Source: Gammaproteobacteria bacterium
Lineage (GTDB): Bacteria; Pseudomonadota; Gammaproteobacteria; BMS3Bbin11
DNA length: 13,945 nt
Assembly (NCBI GenBank): GCA_030597275.1
Contig: JAUVSB010000015.1
Span: 1-13,945, forward strand
Direction: 5' to 3'
Position numbers and translations under genes: made by a program. The notes under the pieces are model-generated. The model did not search any database and was not told the DNA's origin. It saw only the letters and a program-made list of their open reading frames with translations. Shown one piece after another: positions 1 to 7,247 of the stretch (within the stretch, counting starts at the first letter, position 1; the number at the start of each line of letters is the position of its first letter).

Positions 1-2014
1 CATCCTGACGGATCTTGGCAATATTTTCTGAAACATCATCAGTGTTCATTAAATCATTGCGCTGTTGATAGATGACCTTGCGCTGCTCGTTGGCTACGTC
101 ATCATATTCAAGCAGCTGTTTGCGTATGTCGAAATTCCGTCCTTCCACCTTTCGCTGTGCATTTTCAATGGCCTTTGACACCCATGGATGTTCAATAGCC
201 TCACCTTCTTCCATACCCAGTTTCTGCATGATGCCTGAGACCTTTTCTGATGCAAAAATTCGCATCAGCGTGTCTTGAAGAGAGAGATAAAAGCGAGTTG
301 AACCGGGATCACCCTGACGACCTGAGCGACCGCGTAGCTGATTATCAATTCTTCGTGATTCGTGGCGTTCTGTACCGACTACATGCAGGCCACCAGACTG
401 GATAACAGCATCATGGCGTTTTTGCCATTCTTCTTTAATGGCAGCAGTTCGAGTTTCATCTTCATTCCTGGACAGTTCCATATCCAGATTGCCGCCTAGA
501 ACAATATCGGTTCCGCGACCTGCCATATTGGTGGCAATGGTAATAGAACCCGGAGCGCCTGCCTGGGCGATAATATGCGCTTCGCGTTCGTGTTGTTTGG
601 CATTCAGTACTTCATGTTTTATGCTTGCCTTCTTCAGCGCATTCGAGATCAATTCCGATGAATCTATGGAAGCTGTACCAACTAACACCGGCTGAGATAG
701 TTTTTTACAATCCTGAACATCGTCGACAATAGCCTGGTATTTCTCTTCTACTGTACGAAAAATCTGGTCGCCAAAATCATCTCTGTTTGCCGGCATATTG
801 GTCGGTATGACGACCACTTCCAGTCCATAAATCTGTTGAAATTCAAAGGCTTCAGTATCTGCAGTACCCGTCATACCAGATAGTTTGTCATATAATCTGA
901 AGAGGTTCTGAAATGTGATAGACGCCAGCGTCTGGTTTTCTTCCTGAATCTTGACACCTTCCTTTGCTTCCACTGCCTGGTGAAGACCATCCGACCAACG
1001 TCGTCCCTGCATCATACGGCCGGTAAACTCATCGATGATGACAACTTCATTATTACTGACGATGTAATCGACATCGTTCTTGAAGAGTTTATGTGCCCGT
1101 AATGCCGCATTCAGGTGATGCAGCAGGCTGATGTTGCTGACGTCATAAAGACTGCTGCCCTGCGGCAACAAGCCTGTTTCTTCTAGCAGTTTTTCGGCTT
1201 TTTCATGTCCGGCTTCGGTCAAAAATGCCTGTTTGGCTTTCTCATCGACTGAGTAGTCTCCCGGGCCCTCTTCATCTACCTGCTCGTCCAGGGAAGGAAT
1301 GATCTTATTGATACTAAGATAGAGATCACTGCTGCCTTCAGCCGGGCCTGAAATAATCAGGGGGGTACGCGCTTCATCAATCAGGATGGAGTCTACTTCG
1401 TCGACAATGGCAAACGACAGCTTACCCTGCATTCGCTCATCAGACTGGAAGGCCATATTATCGCGTAGATAATCAAAACCGTATTCATTATTGGTGCCGT
1501 AAACAACATCACAGGCATAAGCGGCTTTTTTCTCTTCAGGTGGCTGACCAGAATAAATAACACCAACAGTCAGACCGAGGAAACGATATACCTTACCCAT
1601 CCAGTCAGCATCACGTCTGGCCAGGTAGTCGTTGACCGTAATGACATGCACTCCATCTCCAGGAATCGCATTGAGGTAAGCCGCTAGTGTTGCTACCAGA
1701 GTTTTACCCTCACCTGTACGCATTTCAGCAATCTTTCCCTGATGCAGCACCATGCCACCCACTAATTGCGTATCGAAATGTCGCATGCCCAACGAACGAC
1801 GGGCGGCTTCTCTTACCGTTGCAAAGGCCTCAGGCAACAGTGCATCAAGTGACTCACCATCCTTAAAACGTTTACGGAATTCGTCGGTCCTGGCCAGGAG
1901 GGCCGCATCATCAAGTGATTCGACTGCTGATTCAAGTGCGTTGATCTGCTCGATAGACTTGTTGAGCTTCTTAATCAGTCTCTGATTTCGACTACCAAAA
2001 ATCTTTTTAAACAA
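1..2014 (-). CDS. secA: SecA preprotein translocase ATPase, N-terminal 671 codons (3' end outside window)
   Basis: SecA is the cytoplasmic ATPase motor that drives unfolded secretory proteins through the SecYEG channel. The frame reads open from the TTG at 2014 to the window edge. I read the Walker A stretch MRTGEGKT at residues 98-105, DEVDSILIDEART from residue 205 (Walker B/DEAD type), the preprotein-binding region with GRRWSDGLHQAVEAKEG, the second helicase half with NMAGRGTDIVLGG and QLRGRSGRQGDPGS, and finally EAIEHPWV and RNFDIRKQLLEYDD in the helical scaffold region. Spacing matches E. coli SecA with a shift of four residues. The usual protein is about 900 residues, so the C-terminal quarter, including any zinc-binding tail, is missing only because the window ends. 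The TTG start is forced: an in-frame TAG lies four codons upstream and no ATG lies between them. The N-terminus FKKIFGSRNQR aligns with the family's K-x-FGSRN start. The M23 peptidase gene lies 159 nt upstream on the same strand. Confidence 0.97.
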   Translation of the reverse strand, partial: MFKKIFGSRNQRLIKKLNKSIEQINALESAVESLDDAALLARTDEFRKRFKDGESLDALLPEAFATVREAARRSLGMRHFDTQLVGGMVLHQGKIAEMRTGEGKTLVATLAAYLNAIPGDGVHVITVNDYLARRDADWMGKVYRFLGLTVGVIYSGQPPEEKKAAYACDVVYGTNNEYGFDYLRDNMAFQSDERMQGKLSFAIVDEVDSILIDEARTPLIISGPAEGSSDLYLSINKIIPSLDEQVDEEGPGDYSVDEKAKQAFLTEAGHEKAEKLLEETGLLPQGSSLYDVSNISLLHHLNAALRAHKLFKNDVDYIVSNNEVVIIDEFTGRMMQGRRWSDGLHQAVEAKEGVKIQEENQTLASITFQNLFRLYDKLSGMTGTADTEAFEFQQIYGLEVVVIPTNMPANRDDFGDQIFRTVEEKYQAIVDDVQDCKKLSQPVLVGTASIDSSELISNALKKASIKHEVLNAKQHEREAHIIAQAGAPGSITIATNMAGRGTDIVLGGNLDMELSRNEDETRTAAIKEEWQKRHDAVIQSGGLHVVGTERHESRRIDNQLRGRSGRQGDPGSTRFYLSLQDTLMRIFASEKVSGIMQKLGMEEGEAIEHPWVSKAIENAQRKVEGRNFDIRKQLLEYDDVANEQRKVIYQQRNDLMNTDDVSENIAKIRQD

Positions 2015-2173
2015 GGTTACTTCCTAATTGAATGATCAATACAATTTTAAAACCGTGTTAGACAACAGGTCCAGGGCTTATCTGATATTGACTATATTGA
2101 TCGTTAGTAATTAATTTCTGCTGTACTCTAGCTGGGTGATGCTCCTGAAATACCTTCAGGCAAACTGGATCTA
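2015..2173 (-). other. Intergenic region before secA; no secM-like ORF
   Basis: This 159-nt gap separates the stop of the M23 peptidase gene from the secA start. On the minus strand it contains no ATG-initiated reading frame, so nothing here can play the role of the enterobacterial SecM arrest peptide. It is AT-rich near secA. Promoter-like hexamers occur, such as TTGTCT with TATTGA 18 nt downstream, or an isolated TATAGT, but none is convincing. I see no intrinsic terminator, so read-through from the peptidase gene into secA is possible. Confidence 0.5.
2020..2025 (-). promoter_or_regulatory. Shine-Dalgarno of secA supporting the TTG start
   Basis: Read on the minus strand, AGGAAG lies five bases before the TTG at 2014 (the AGGA core is seven bases away). 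It is the only good ribosome-binding match near the beginning of the SecA homology and supports TTG as the start. A rare initiation codon could limit SecA synthesis; that effect is inferred. Confidence 0.6.
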
Positions 2174-2180
2174 TCAGTTT
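2144..2180. repeat. Two adjacent short inverted repeats at the 3' end of the M23 gene
   Basis: CCTGAA (2144-2149) pairs with TTCAGG (2155-2160) across a five-base loop, and AAACTG (2162-2167) pairs with CAGTTT (2175-2180) across a seven-base loop that includes part of the peptidase stop codon. Both stems are perfect but only six base pairs long, and neither is followed by a T-run on the minus strand. They may form small hairpins that protect or pause the peptidase transcript. They do not qualify as an intrinsic terminator in that direction. Confidence 0.3.
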
Positions 2181-3127
2181 TCTTTTGCTTTGCGGGCAGA
2201 ATACAGTCGCTTGCGAGGATTAAATCTGCGTCCATCTTTGAACATTTCAAGATGAAGATGGGGGCCAGTTGATCGTCCTGTAGAACCAATTTCAGCAATC
2301 ACCTGGTCCTGATCAATACGATCGCCTGTTGCTACGACCAATTTGGAGATATGGGCATATCTTGTGGAATATCCATTACCGTGGTCGATTTCAACCATAT
2401 TGCCAAAACCATTTTTGTCTCCAGAGAAGGTTACAACCCCTGCCGCCAGGGCATGAATGGGAGAACCCATGGCTGAGGGGATGTCTACCCCTTTGTGAAA
2501 TACTTTTTTCCCGGTAAAAGGGTCGCTGCGATACCCGTATGAGGACGAGATATAACCTCTTTTCACCGGCCAGCCTTTAGGATCCAGAGACTGCTTCAGG
2601 TCCTTATCCAGCATGATATTTTCTAACAGCCCCAATTCCATGCGTTCTTGCGATAGATCTCCGGAAACCCGATCAATCGCAAGTTGTAAATCTGTTAAAT
2701 TCTGGTGTTTAGCACTAAGATCAGTATGCGGACCACCCACAGCAGGGTCTTCATTATAATCGAACTCATTTTTGTCCAGCCCTGCCATCTCAGCGAGTCT
2801 TTGCCCAAGTGCATTACTGCGCATAGATTCTGCCTGCATACGGCCTAGTTGAAGGCTTAAGGCATCAAGACTGGCTTCGGACTGCTGCCGAATATCAATA
2901 ATATTCTTTTCCAGTTCGGCAAGGCGTTGTTTTTGCTCAGTAATTTTTTCTTCGGCAGATTGATTTGTTCCAGATGCTGACAGATGATCTGCCACATACC
3001 AGACCATACCCCCGGTAGCAACAGGCAAAATCAGGAACAGGAATACACCAAGCATCCAGGTCGTGCGGGATGACAGACATGAACGACAAACTCGTCCAGA
3101 ACTTTTAGGAATAATGATAATTTGCAT
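2174..3127 (-). CDS. Membrane-anchored M23 (LytM-type) metallopeptidase
   Basis: This 317-residue protein probably cleaves, or regulates cleavage of, peptidoglycan peptide cross-links in the periplasm. A short basic cytoplasmic N-terminus (with a CRSC pair at 14-17) is followed by one hydrophobic segment at about 25-45. A long polar region from about 55 to 170, rich in E, Q, L and K, is predicted coiled coil. The C-terminal LytM domain covers about 185-305. All zinc and catalytic positions of the M23 family are present: HKGVD (H211, D215), YAH (H259) and PHLHLE (H290, H292). It should therefore be an active hydrolase and not an EnvC/NlpD-like activator; activity is inferred. The start has no good Shine-Dalgarno, but the hydrophobic anchor fits it. 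It is divergent from dciA (90-nt gap) and upstream of secA. A peptidase of this type beside secA recurs in Pseudomonas-like genomes (from memory). No gene symbol can be assigned safely. Confidence 0.9.
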   Translation of the reverse strand: MQIIIIPKSSGRVCRSCLSSRTTWMLGVFLFLILPVATGGMVWYVADHLSASGTNQSAEEKITEQKQRLAELEKNIIDIRQQSEASLDALSLQLGRMQAESMRSNALGQRLAEMAGLDKNEFDYNEDPAVGGPHTDLSAKHQNLTDLQLAIDRVSGDLSQERMELGLLENIMLDKDLKQSLDPKGWPVKRGYISSSYGYRSDPFTGKKVFHKGVDIPSAMGSPIHALAAGVVTFSGDKNGFGNMVEIDHGNGYSTRYAHISKLVVATGDRIDQDQVIAEIGSTGRSTGPHLHLEMFKDGRRFNPRKRLYSARKAKEN

Positions 3128-3217
3128 GGCTTTGGTTATAGATTCCAGGTACTCATGGTTTAGTCTTTTAGTCTAATAACATTTCACTTTTACAAAAAAT
3201 ATAGTTATAACATCAAG
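3128..3217. promoter_or_regulatory. Divergent promoter region of the M23 peptidase gene and dciA
   Basis: These 90 bases lie between two divergent starts and must hold the promoters of one or both genes unless transcription comes from further away. Towards dciA there is a TATAGT (3200-3205) with ATAACA 18 nt upstream, and an overlapping TATAAC (3206-3211) only six bases before the ATG. Towards the peptidase the best match is TTGATG with TAAAAG at 18 nt, which is weak. An exact tandem repeat TTTAGTCT-TTTAGTCT occupies 3159-3174. Promoter assignment is tentative. Confidence 0.35.
3159..3174. repeat. Perfect tandem 8-bp direct repeat in the divergent intergenic region
   Basis: TTTAGTCT occurs twice without spacer at 3159-3166 and 3167-3174, between the M23 and dciA starts. 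An eight-base period is not the helical repeat of DNA, so it is not a typical dimeric operator. It could equally be a slippage product. The function is unknown. Confidence 0.4.
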
Positions 3218-3643
3218 ATGAAACATATTTCATCTTATCTCTCACAGAGCGGCCTTAAACGACACAGCGCCAATGACTGGCTAGTCAGCGTGTGGCAACG
3301 TACTGCCCCCACTGCTTTGCAACAAACCTGTCACCCTGTAACCTACCATGATAACTGCTTAACCCTGCAGGTTGAATCATCTATCTGGTTGAGTCGTGTT
3401 CGACAGCAACAAAAATCTCTAATACGGCATCTACGCCATAGTCCAGAATTCTCTAGCCTCGGAAGAATAAAACTGGAGGTCTCACCACGCCAAATAGCTA
3501 TCAGCCAAAAGGGGGCTAACCATCATCACCGAAAACTTTCCAGCAGCAATAAAGAACTTCTTCTCGAATCTGCTGCGCATCTGTCGGATCCTGAACTCAG
3601 ACTCTCGCTAGAGCGCCTGGCAAAAACTGCTTCAGAATCCTGA
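3218..3643 (+). CDS. dciA: DciA, DUF721-family loader of the replicative helicase
   Basis: DciA brings the DnaB helicase onto DNA in bacteria that lack the phage-derived DnaC loader. The 141-residue product has the DUF721 pattern: an N-terminal WLVSVWQRTAP stretch (21-31), a strand with CLTLQVESSIWLSRVRQQQ (47-65) in which the conserved V-x-SS-x-W is followed by a leucine-rich helix, and a second strand pair at 83-96 ending RIKLEVSPRQIAIS. The C-terminal tail (98-141) is charged and probably less ordered, as in other DciA proteins. Length is normal for gammaproteobacterial members. It is the only plus-strand gene of the window, 27 nt from the stop of lpxC (convergent) and divergent from the M23 gene. 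The Shine-Dalgarno is poor, with only CAAG just before the ATG. The context lpxC/dciA/M23/secA supports the assignment; the sequence alone would be moderately convincing because the family is poorly conserved. Confidence 0.85.
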   Translation: MKHISSYLSQSGLKRHSANDWLVSVWQRTAPTALQQTCHPVTYHDNCLTLQVESSIWLSRVRQQQKSLIRHLRHSPEFSSLGRIKLEVSPRQIAISQKGANHHHRKLSSSNKELLLESAAHLSDPELRLSLERLAKTASES

Positions 3644-3670
3644 AACTGTATAGACTAAATCTACTACCGG

Positions 3671-4585
3671 CTATTGCGTGACAGGTACTGTACCGGAGAA
3701 AGGTATCGGAGCTTCTTTGGGGTCATCAAAAGATACCACCTCGTATGCACTTTCATCGTCAATCAGCTTACGCAACAACCTGTTGTTCAATTCATGTCCG
3801 GATTTATGAGCGCTGAACTCACCAATAAGTGGATGGCCAAGAAGGTATAGATCACCAATCGCATCCAGCACCTTATGTTTGACGAATTCGTCTTCGTAAC
3901 GCAATCCATCTTCATTCAAGATGTGGTAATTATCCATTACAATCGCATTATCAAGACTGCCACCACGAGCCAGCCCGGCGTTTCTCAAGGCCTCAAGATC
4001 GTGCATAAAACCAAAGGTTCTCGCCCTGCTGATTTCTTTAACAAACGAAGTCGTGGAAAAATCCACAGTAGCCACCTGTACGGCATTCTTTATTACAGGG
4101 TGATCAAAATCTATAGTAAATGAGACTTTGAAACCATCTAATGGCTGGAACTGGGCCCATTTATCACCGTCTTCCAACCTGAGTTTCTTCTTGATTCTGA
4201 TATATTTCTTTTGACTGGACTGTTCCTGTATACCTGCAGATTGCAGCAGGAAGACAAATGGCCCGGCACTACCATCCATGATAGGGACTTCCGGCGCTGT
4301 CAGATCGACATAGGCATTATCAATTCCAAGACCTGCAAAGGCTGACATCAGGTGCTCAACAGTTGATATCTTGACACCATCTTTCTCCAGCGAGGTGGAT
4401 AATCGGGTATCACCCACATTATCTGCAACAGCGGGCACTTCAACAGGTACATCAAGGTCAATGCGTCGAAATACGATGCCCGTATCGACAGGCGCAGGGC
4501 GGAGAGTCAGATAGACTTTTTCTCCGGTGTGAAGACCAACACCAGTGGCGCGTATCACATTTTTTAGAGTGCGTTGTTTAATCAT
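3671..4585 (-). CDS. lpxC: LpxC, UDP-3-O-acyl-N-acetylglucosamine deacetylase
   Basis: LpxC catalyses the committed, zinc-dependent deacetylation step of lipid A synthesis in the cytoplasm. The 304-residue length is typical. Zinc ligands and catalytic residues are visible one position before their E. coli numbers: E77 and H78 in STVEHLMSA, H237 and D241 in KHKVLDAIGD, and H264 in KSGHELNNR. The N-terminus IKQRTLKN-x-I-x-ATGVGLHTG and the MDGSAGPFVFL segment (103-113) are family signatures. GGSLDNAIV occurs at 208-216. The start is preceded by GGGA eight bases upstream. The C-terminus ends in a polar PVTQ and lacks the alanine/leucine tail by which FtsH recognises E. coli LpxC. It lies 177 nt downstream of ftsZ with its own candidate promoter, and is convergent with dciA. 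Confidence 0.98.
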   Translation of the reverse strand: MIKQRTLKNVIRATGVGLHTGEKVYLTLRPAPVDTGIVFRRIDLDVPVEVPAVADNVGDTRLSTSLEKDGVKISTVEHLMSAFAGLGIDNAYVDLTAPEVPIMDGSAGPFVFLLQSAGIQEQSSQKKYIRIKKKLRLEDGDKWAQFQPLDGFKVSFTIDFDHPVIKNAVQVATVDFSTTSFVKEISRARTFGFMHDLEALRNAGLARGGSLDNAIVMDNYHILNEDGLRYEDEFVKHKVLDAIGDLYLLGHPLIGEFSAHKSGHELNNRLLRKLIDDESAYEVVSFDDPKEAPIPFSGTVPVTQ

Positions 4586-4642
4586 CTCTTTTGTCCCATT
4601 TTAGCTGTATTCGTCAAAAAACAGCCCCGAATCTGCGCAGCC

Positions 4643-4669
4643 TCTATAATTTGCCCATAAAGTTTGCAA
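4643..4669 (-). promoter_or_regulatory. Candidate lpxC promoter
   Basis: On the minus strand a good -10 hexamer TATAGA (4648-4643) stands about 57 bases before the lpxC ATG. The nearest -35-like element, TTGCAA (4669-4664), is only 15 nt away. At the ideal 17 nt the hexamer is the poorer CATTGC. It would give a leader of roughly 50 nt. Separate transcription of lpxC from the division genes fits the long gap after ftsZ, but the suboptimal spacing keeps confidence low. Confidence 0.3.
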
Positions 4670-4762
4670 TGCTACACGAAATCAAGGGAATTGTGTACTC
4701 CAGTTTTACATACATAGTTACCATTAGTCGCTAAAAACATTATGCTTAAACCTCTCCTGTCT

Positions 4763-5926
4763 TCAGTCTGCCTGTCTTCTTAGAAATGCAGGGATGTCCA
4801 GATATTCAGAGCCGGTTTCCTCTCCAGGGACAAACTGTTCGCCCACTTTTCGCTCCTTATTTATGCGCAGTATAGTCGGCTCATCCAGATCGCTATAGCT
4901 ACTTTTGGCTGCAGCATCATCTGCTGCCTGGCGATGCCCTCCGCGTATCAGGGCAGGTTTTTGTTCTGCAACTGAGGCATCATCGAGACCCGTCGCCACC
5001 ACAGTCACCCTCAGCTCATCTCCCATATCTTCGTCAATTACCGCACCGATAACGATAATGGCATCTTCATGGGTATATTCAGATATTGCATCGCCCACTT
5101 CTGCGAACTCTCTCATAGTAATGGTTGAATTTGCGGTGATATTAACCAGCATGCCACGCGCGCCGGAGATGTCGAAGCCTTCCAGAAAAGGGCTAAATAA
5201 CGCACCGCTGACAGCTTCGGCAGCCCGATTGTCGCCAATGGCTGAACTTGATCCCATCATCGCTTTACCCATTTCCTGCATCACTGTAGTGACATCAGCG
5301 AAATCAACATTGATGAGGCCCTGGCGTGTGATCAATTCAGCAATACCCTGCACTGCACCCTGCAATACTTCATTAGCCATTGCGAAGGCATCTGTTATTG
5401 GTGAGTCTTCAACATCAAGCAACTTTTCGTTTGATATCGTAATCAGAGAATCGACATATTCTGATAGCTCAGCAATACCTTCGTCAGCAATTTTCATGCG
5501 CCGGTTGCCTTCGAAACGGAAAGGACGGGAAACCACAGCTACCGTTAAAATACCCATCTCTTTGGCCTGCTGGGCGATCACCGGGGCGGCGCCAGTACCG
5601 GTGCCACCACCCATGCCGGCGGTAATGAACACCATATCAGCGCCTTCCAGGACTTCTTCAATGCGATCCTTGTCTTCAAGCGCTGCCTGCTTTCCTATCT
5701 GTGGATCAGCTCCTGCTCCCAGGCCCTTGGTCAGTTCTGCGCCAATCTGTATCACGGAATGCGCGTTACTGGAATTTAATGCCTGTGCATCGGTATTAGC
5801 TTTGATAAAATCGACACCATCGATTTTGGTACGCATCATAAAATCAACTGCATTACCTCCACCTCCACCGACACCGATCACCTTGATCACAGCCTGTTGA
5901 TTAGTTGTATCCATTAATTGAAACAT
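4763..5926 (-). CDS. ftsZ: FtsZ, tubulin-like cell-division GTPase
   Basis: FtsZ polymerises at midcell into the ring that organises the divisome. From the ATG at 5926 it has 387 residues. Visible elements are the N-terminal nucleotide loop VIGVGGGGGNAVD (16-28), the tubulin signature GGGTGTG (106-112), the T7 loop NVDFADV (206-212) with both aspartates that complete the GTPase site of the next subunit, a variable linker (about 317-370), and the conserved C-terminal tail LDIPAFLRRQAD (376-387) that binds FtsA, ZipA and regulators. An ATG nine codons further upstream (5953) is in frame, but the strong AAGGAG at 5935-5940 serves the 5926 start, and the peptide MFQLMDTT resembles known FtsZ N-termini. 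It is 49 nt downstream of ftsA. I see no clear terminator after its stop. Confidence 0.98.
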   Translation of the reverse strand: MFQLMDTTNQQAVIKVIGVGGGGGNAVDFMMRTKIDGVDFIKANTDAQALNSSNAHSVIQIGAELTKGLGAGADPQIGKQAALEDKDRIEEVLEGADMVFITAGMGGGTGTGAAPVIAQQAKEMGILTVAVVSRPFRFEGNRRMKIADEGIAELSEYVDSLITISNEKLLDVEDSPITDAFAMANEVLQGAVQGIAELITRQGLINVDFADVTTVMQEMGKAMMGSSSAIGDNRAAEAVSGALFSPFLEGFDISGARGMLVNITANSTITMREFAEVGDAISEYTHEDAIIVIGAVIDEDMGDELRVTVVATGLDDASVAEQKPALIRGGHRQAADDAAAKSSYSDLDEPTILRINKERKVGEQFVPGEETGSEYLDIPAFLRRQAD

Positions 5927-5934
5927 TTTTATAT

Positions 5935-5940
5935 CTCCTT
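5935..5940 (-). promoter_or_regulatory. Shine-Dalgarno of ftsZ
   Basis: AAGGAG on the minus strand ends eight bases before the ATG at 5926. It is the strongest ribosome-binding match of the ftsA-ftsZ spacer and settles the start over the upstream in-frame ATG at 5953. A strong site fits the high demand for FtsZ relative to FtsA and FtsQ. Confidence 0.8.
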
Positions 5941-5975
5941 TTCTACGGTGCATTTGTCACTATCTGTTAATCGTA

Positions 5976-7211
5976 TTAAAAACTTCCCTTGAACCAGCTT
6001 TTCATCTTTTGCATGACCGAATTCAAACCTGGCTTCATCTTCTCGGAAGAAATAGGATCATTGCGTCTACGGTTACCGAAATGGATGAGCCCAATTCCGG
6101 TTGAATAAATTGGATTGCATATCACTTCTTTGAGCCCCCCTGTATAACGTGGTAAACCTAAACGAACAGGCTGATGAAATACTTCTTCAGCCAGTTCAAC
6201 CATACCCTGCAGTTTTGATGAACCACCGGTCAGGACAATGCCTGAGCCGATAAGATCTTCAAAACCGCTGCGGCGTAATTCAGCCAGAACCAGCCCGTAC
6301 ATTTCCTCTACTCGTGGCTCAATCACCTCTGCCAGTGTCTGTCTGGCAACACGTCTGGGCGGCCGCCCTCCTACACTGGATGTTTCAAAAACATCAGCAG
6401 GGTCAGTTAACTGAGTAAGTGCACAGCCGTACTTTTTCTTGATCTCTTCAGCAGAATTCGTCGGTGTGCGCAGGGCAACAGCAATATCATTTGTTATCTG
6501 GTCACCGGCAATGGGGATCACCGACGTATGGCGTATAGAACCTTCAGTGAATACCGCGATATCGGTTGTACCGCCGCCAATATCAACCAGGCAGACACCA
6601 AGGTCTTTCTCATCCTCTTCCAGCACCGCATCACTTGATGCCAGTTGCTCAAGAATAATATCGTCAACTTCAAGACCGCAGCGCTGGATACACTTGATGA
6701 TATTTTGTGCTGCACTCACTGCTCCAGTAATAATATGTACCTTGGCCTCAAGGCGGACACCACACATTCCGACTGGCTCTTTAATGCCATCCAGGGAATC
6801 AATAATGAACTCCTGTGGCAGGATATGCAGTATTTTCTGATCTGCAGGTATTGCCATCGCACGCGCCGCTTCGATGACACGATCGACATCACCCTGGCCG
6901 ATTTCCTTATCTCGGACTGCGACGACACCCTGAGAATTGAAACTATTGATATGTGCACCTGCGATCCCGGCATAAACAGAATAAATCTGGCAACCAGCCA
7001 TCAATTCCGCTTCTTCTACTGCACGCTGAATAGACTGCACGGTCGACTCTATATTGGCAACAACACCCCGCTTCATCCCACGCGAAGGGTGATGACCGAC
7101 ACCAATAATTTCCACCTCACCATCAACGGAGACCTCGCCGACAATTGCAAGGACTTTGGATGTTCCAATATCCAGGCCGACTATCAGATTACTTTCATTC
7201 TTCTTTACCAT
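5976..7211 (-). CDS. ftsA: FtsA, actin-like membrane tether of FtsZ
   Basis: FtsA is a cytoplasmic actin-family ATPase that attaches FtsZ filaments to the inner membrane and recruits later divisome proteins. The 411-residue sequence shows the phosphate-1 loop GLDIGTSKV (12-20), the FtsA-specific 1C subdomain at about 85-165, phosphate-2 loop VDIGGGTTDIAVF (209-221) and the adenosine motif GSGIVLTGGSSKLQGM (322-337). The C-terminal MQKMKSWFKGSF (400-411) is the amphipathic membrane-targeting helix, complete here. The ATG directly follows an in-frame TAG, so no longer start is possible. The Shine-Dalgarno (GGAAAT) is weaker than that of ftsZ, which fits the usual excess of FtsZ over FtsA. Spacers are 36 nt from ftsQ and 49 nt to ftsZ. 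Confidence 0.98.
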   Translation of the reverse strand: MVKKNESNLIVGLDIGTSKVLAIVGEVSVDGEVEIIGVGHHPSRGMKRGVVANIESTVQSIQRAVEEAELMAGCQIYSVYAGIAGAHINSFNSQGVVAVRDKEIGQGDVDRVIEAARAMAIPADQKILHILPQEFIIDSLDGIKEPVGMCGVRLEAKVHIITGAVSAAQNIIKCIQRCGLEVDDIILEQLASSDAVLEEDEKDLGVCLVDIGGGTTDIAVFTEGSIRHTSVIPIAGDQITNDIAVALRTPTNSAEEIKKKYGCALTQLTDPADVFETSSVGGRPPRRVARQTLAEVIEPRVEEMYGLVLAELRRSGFEDLIGSGIVLTGGSSKLQGMVELAEEVFHQPVRLGLPRYTGGLKEVICNPIYSTGIGLIHFGNRRRNDPISSEKMKPGLNSVMQKMKSWFKGSF

Positions 7212-7247
7212 CTAACTATTTCCATTGGATTCTTACCATTTGTTAAT

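Noticed and set aside
2144..2180. Intrinsic terminator after the M23 gene
   Set aside because: The two stems are only six base pairs each and no T-run follows on the transcribed strand.
4586..4762. Intrinsic terminator after ftsZ
   Set aside because: The stretch has T-rich parts such as TGTTTTTAG but no convincing stem in front of them.
4905..5900. A 331-codon plus-strand open frame opposite ftsZ
   Set aside because: It is rich in S, A, P and I with no domain pattern and lies wholly antisense to an unmistakable FtsZ; it arises from the codon usage of the real gene.
5927..5953. A nine-residue N-terminal extension of FtsZ from the ATG at 5953
   Set aside because: The strong AAGGAG lies within this stretch and serves the ATG at 5926; the extra residues are unlike FtsZ N-termini.
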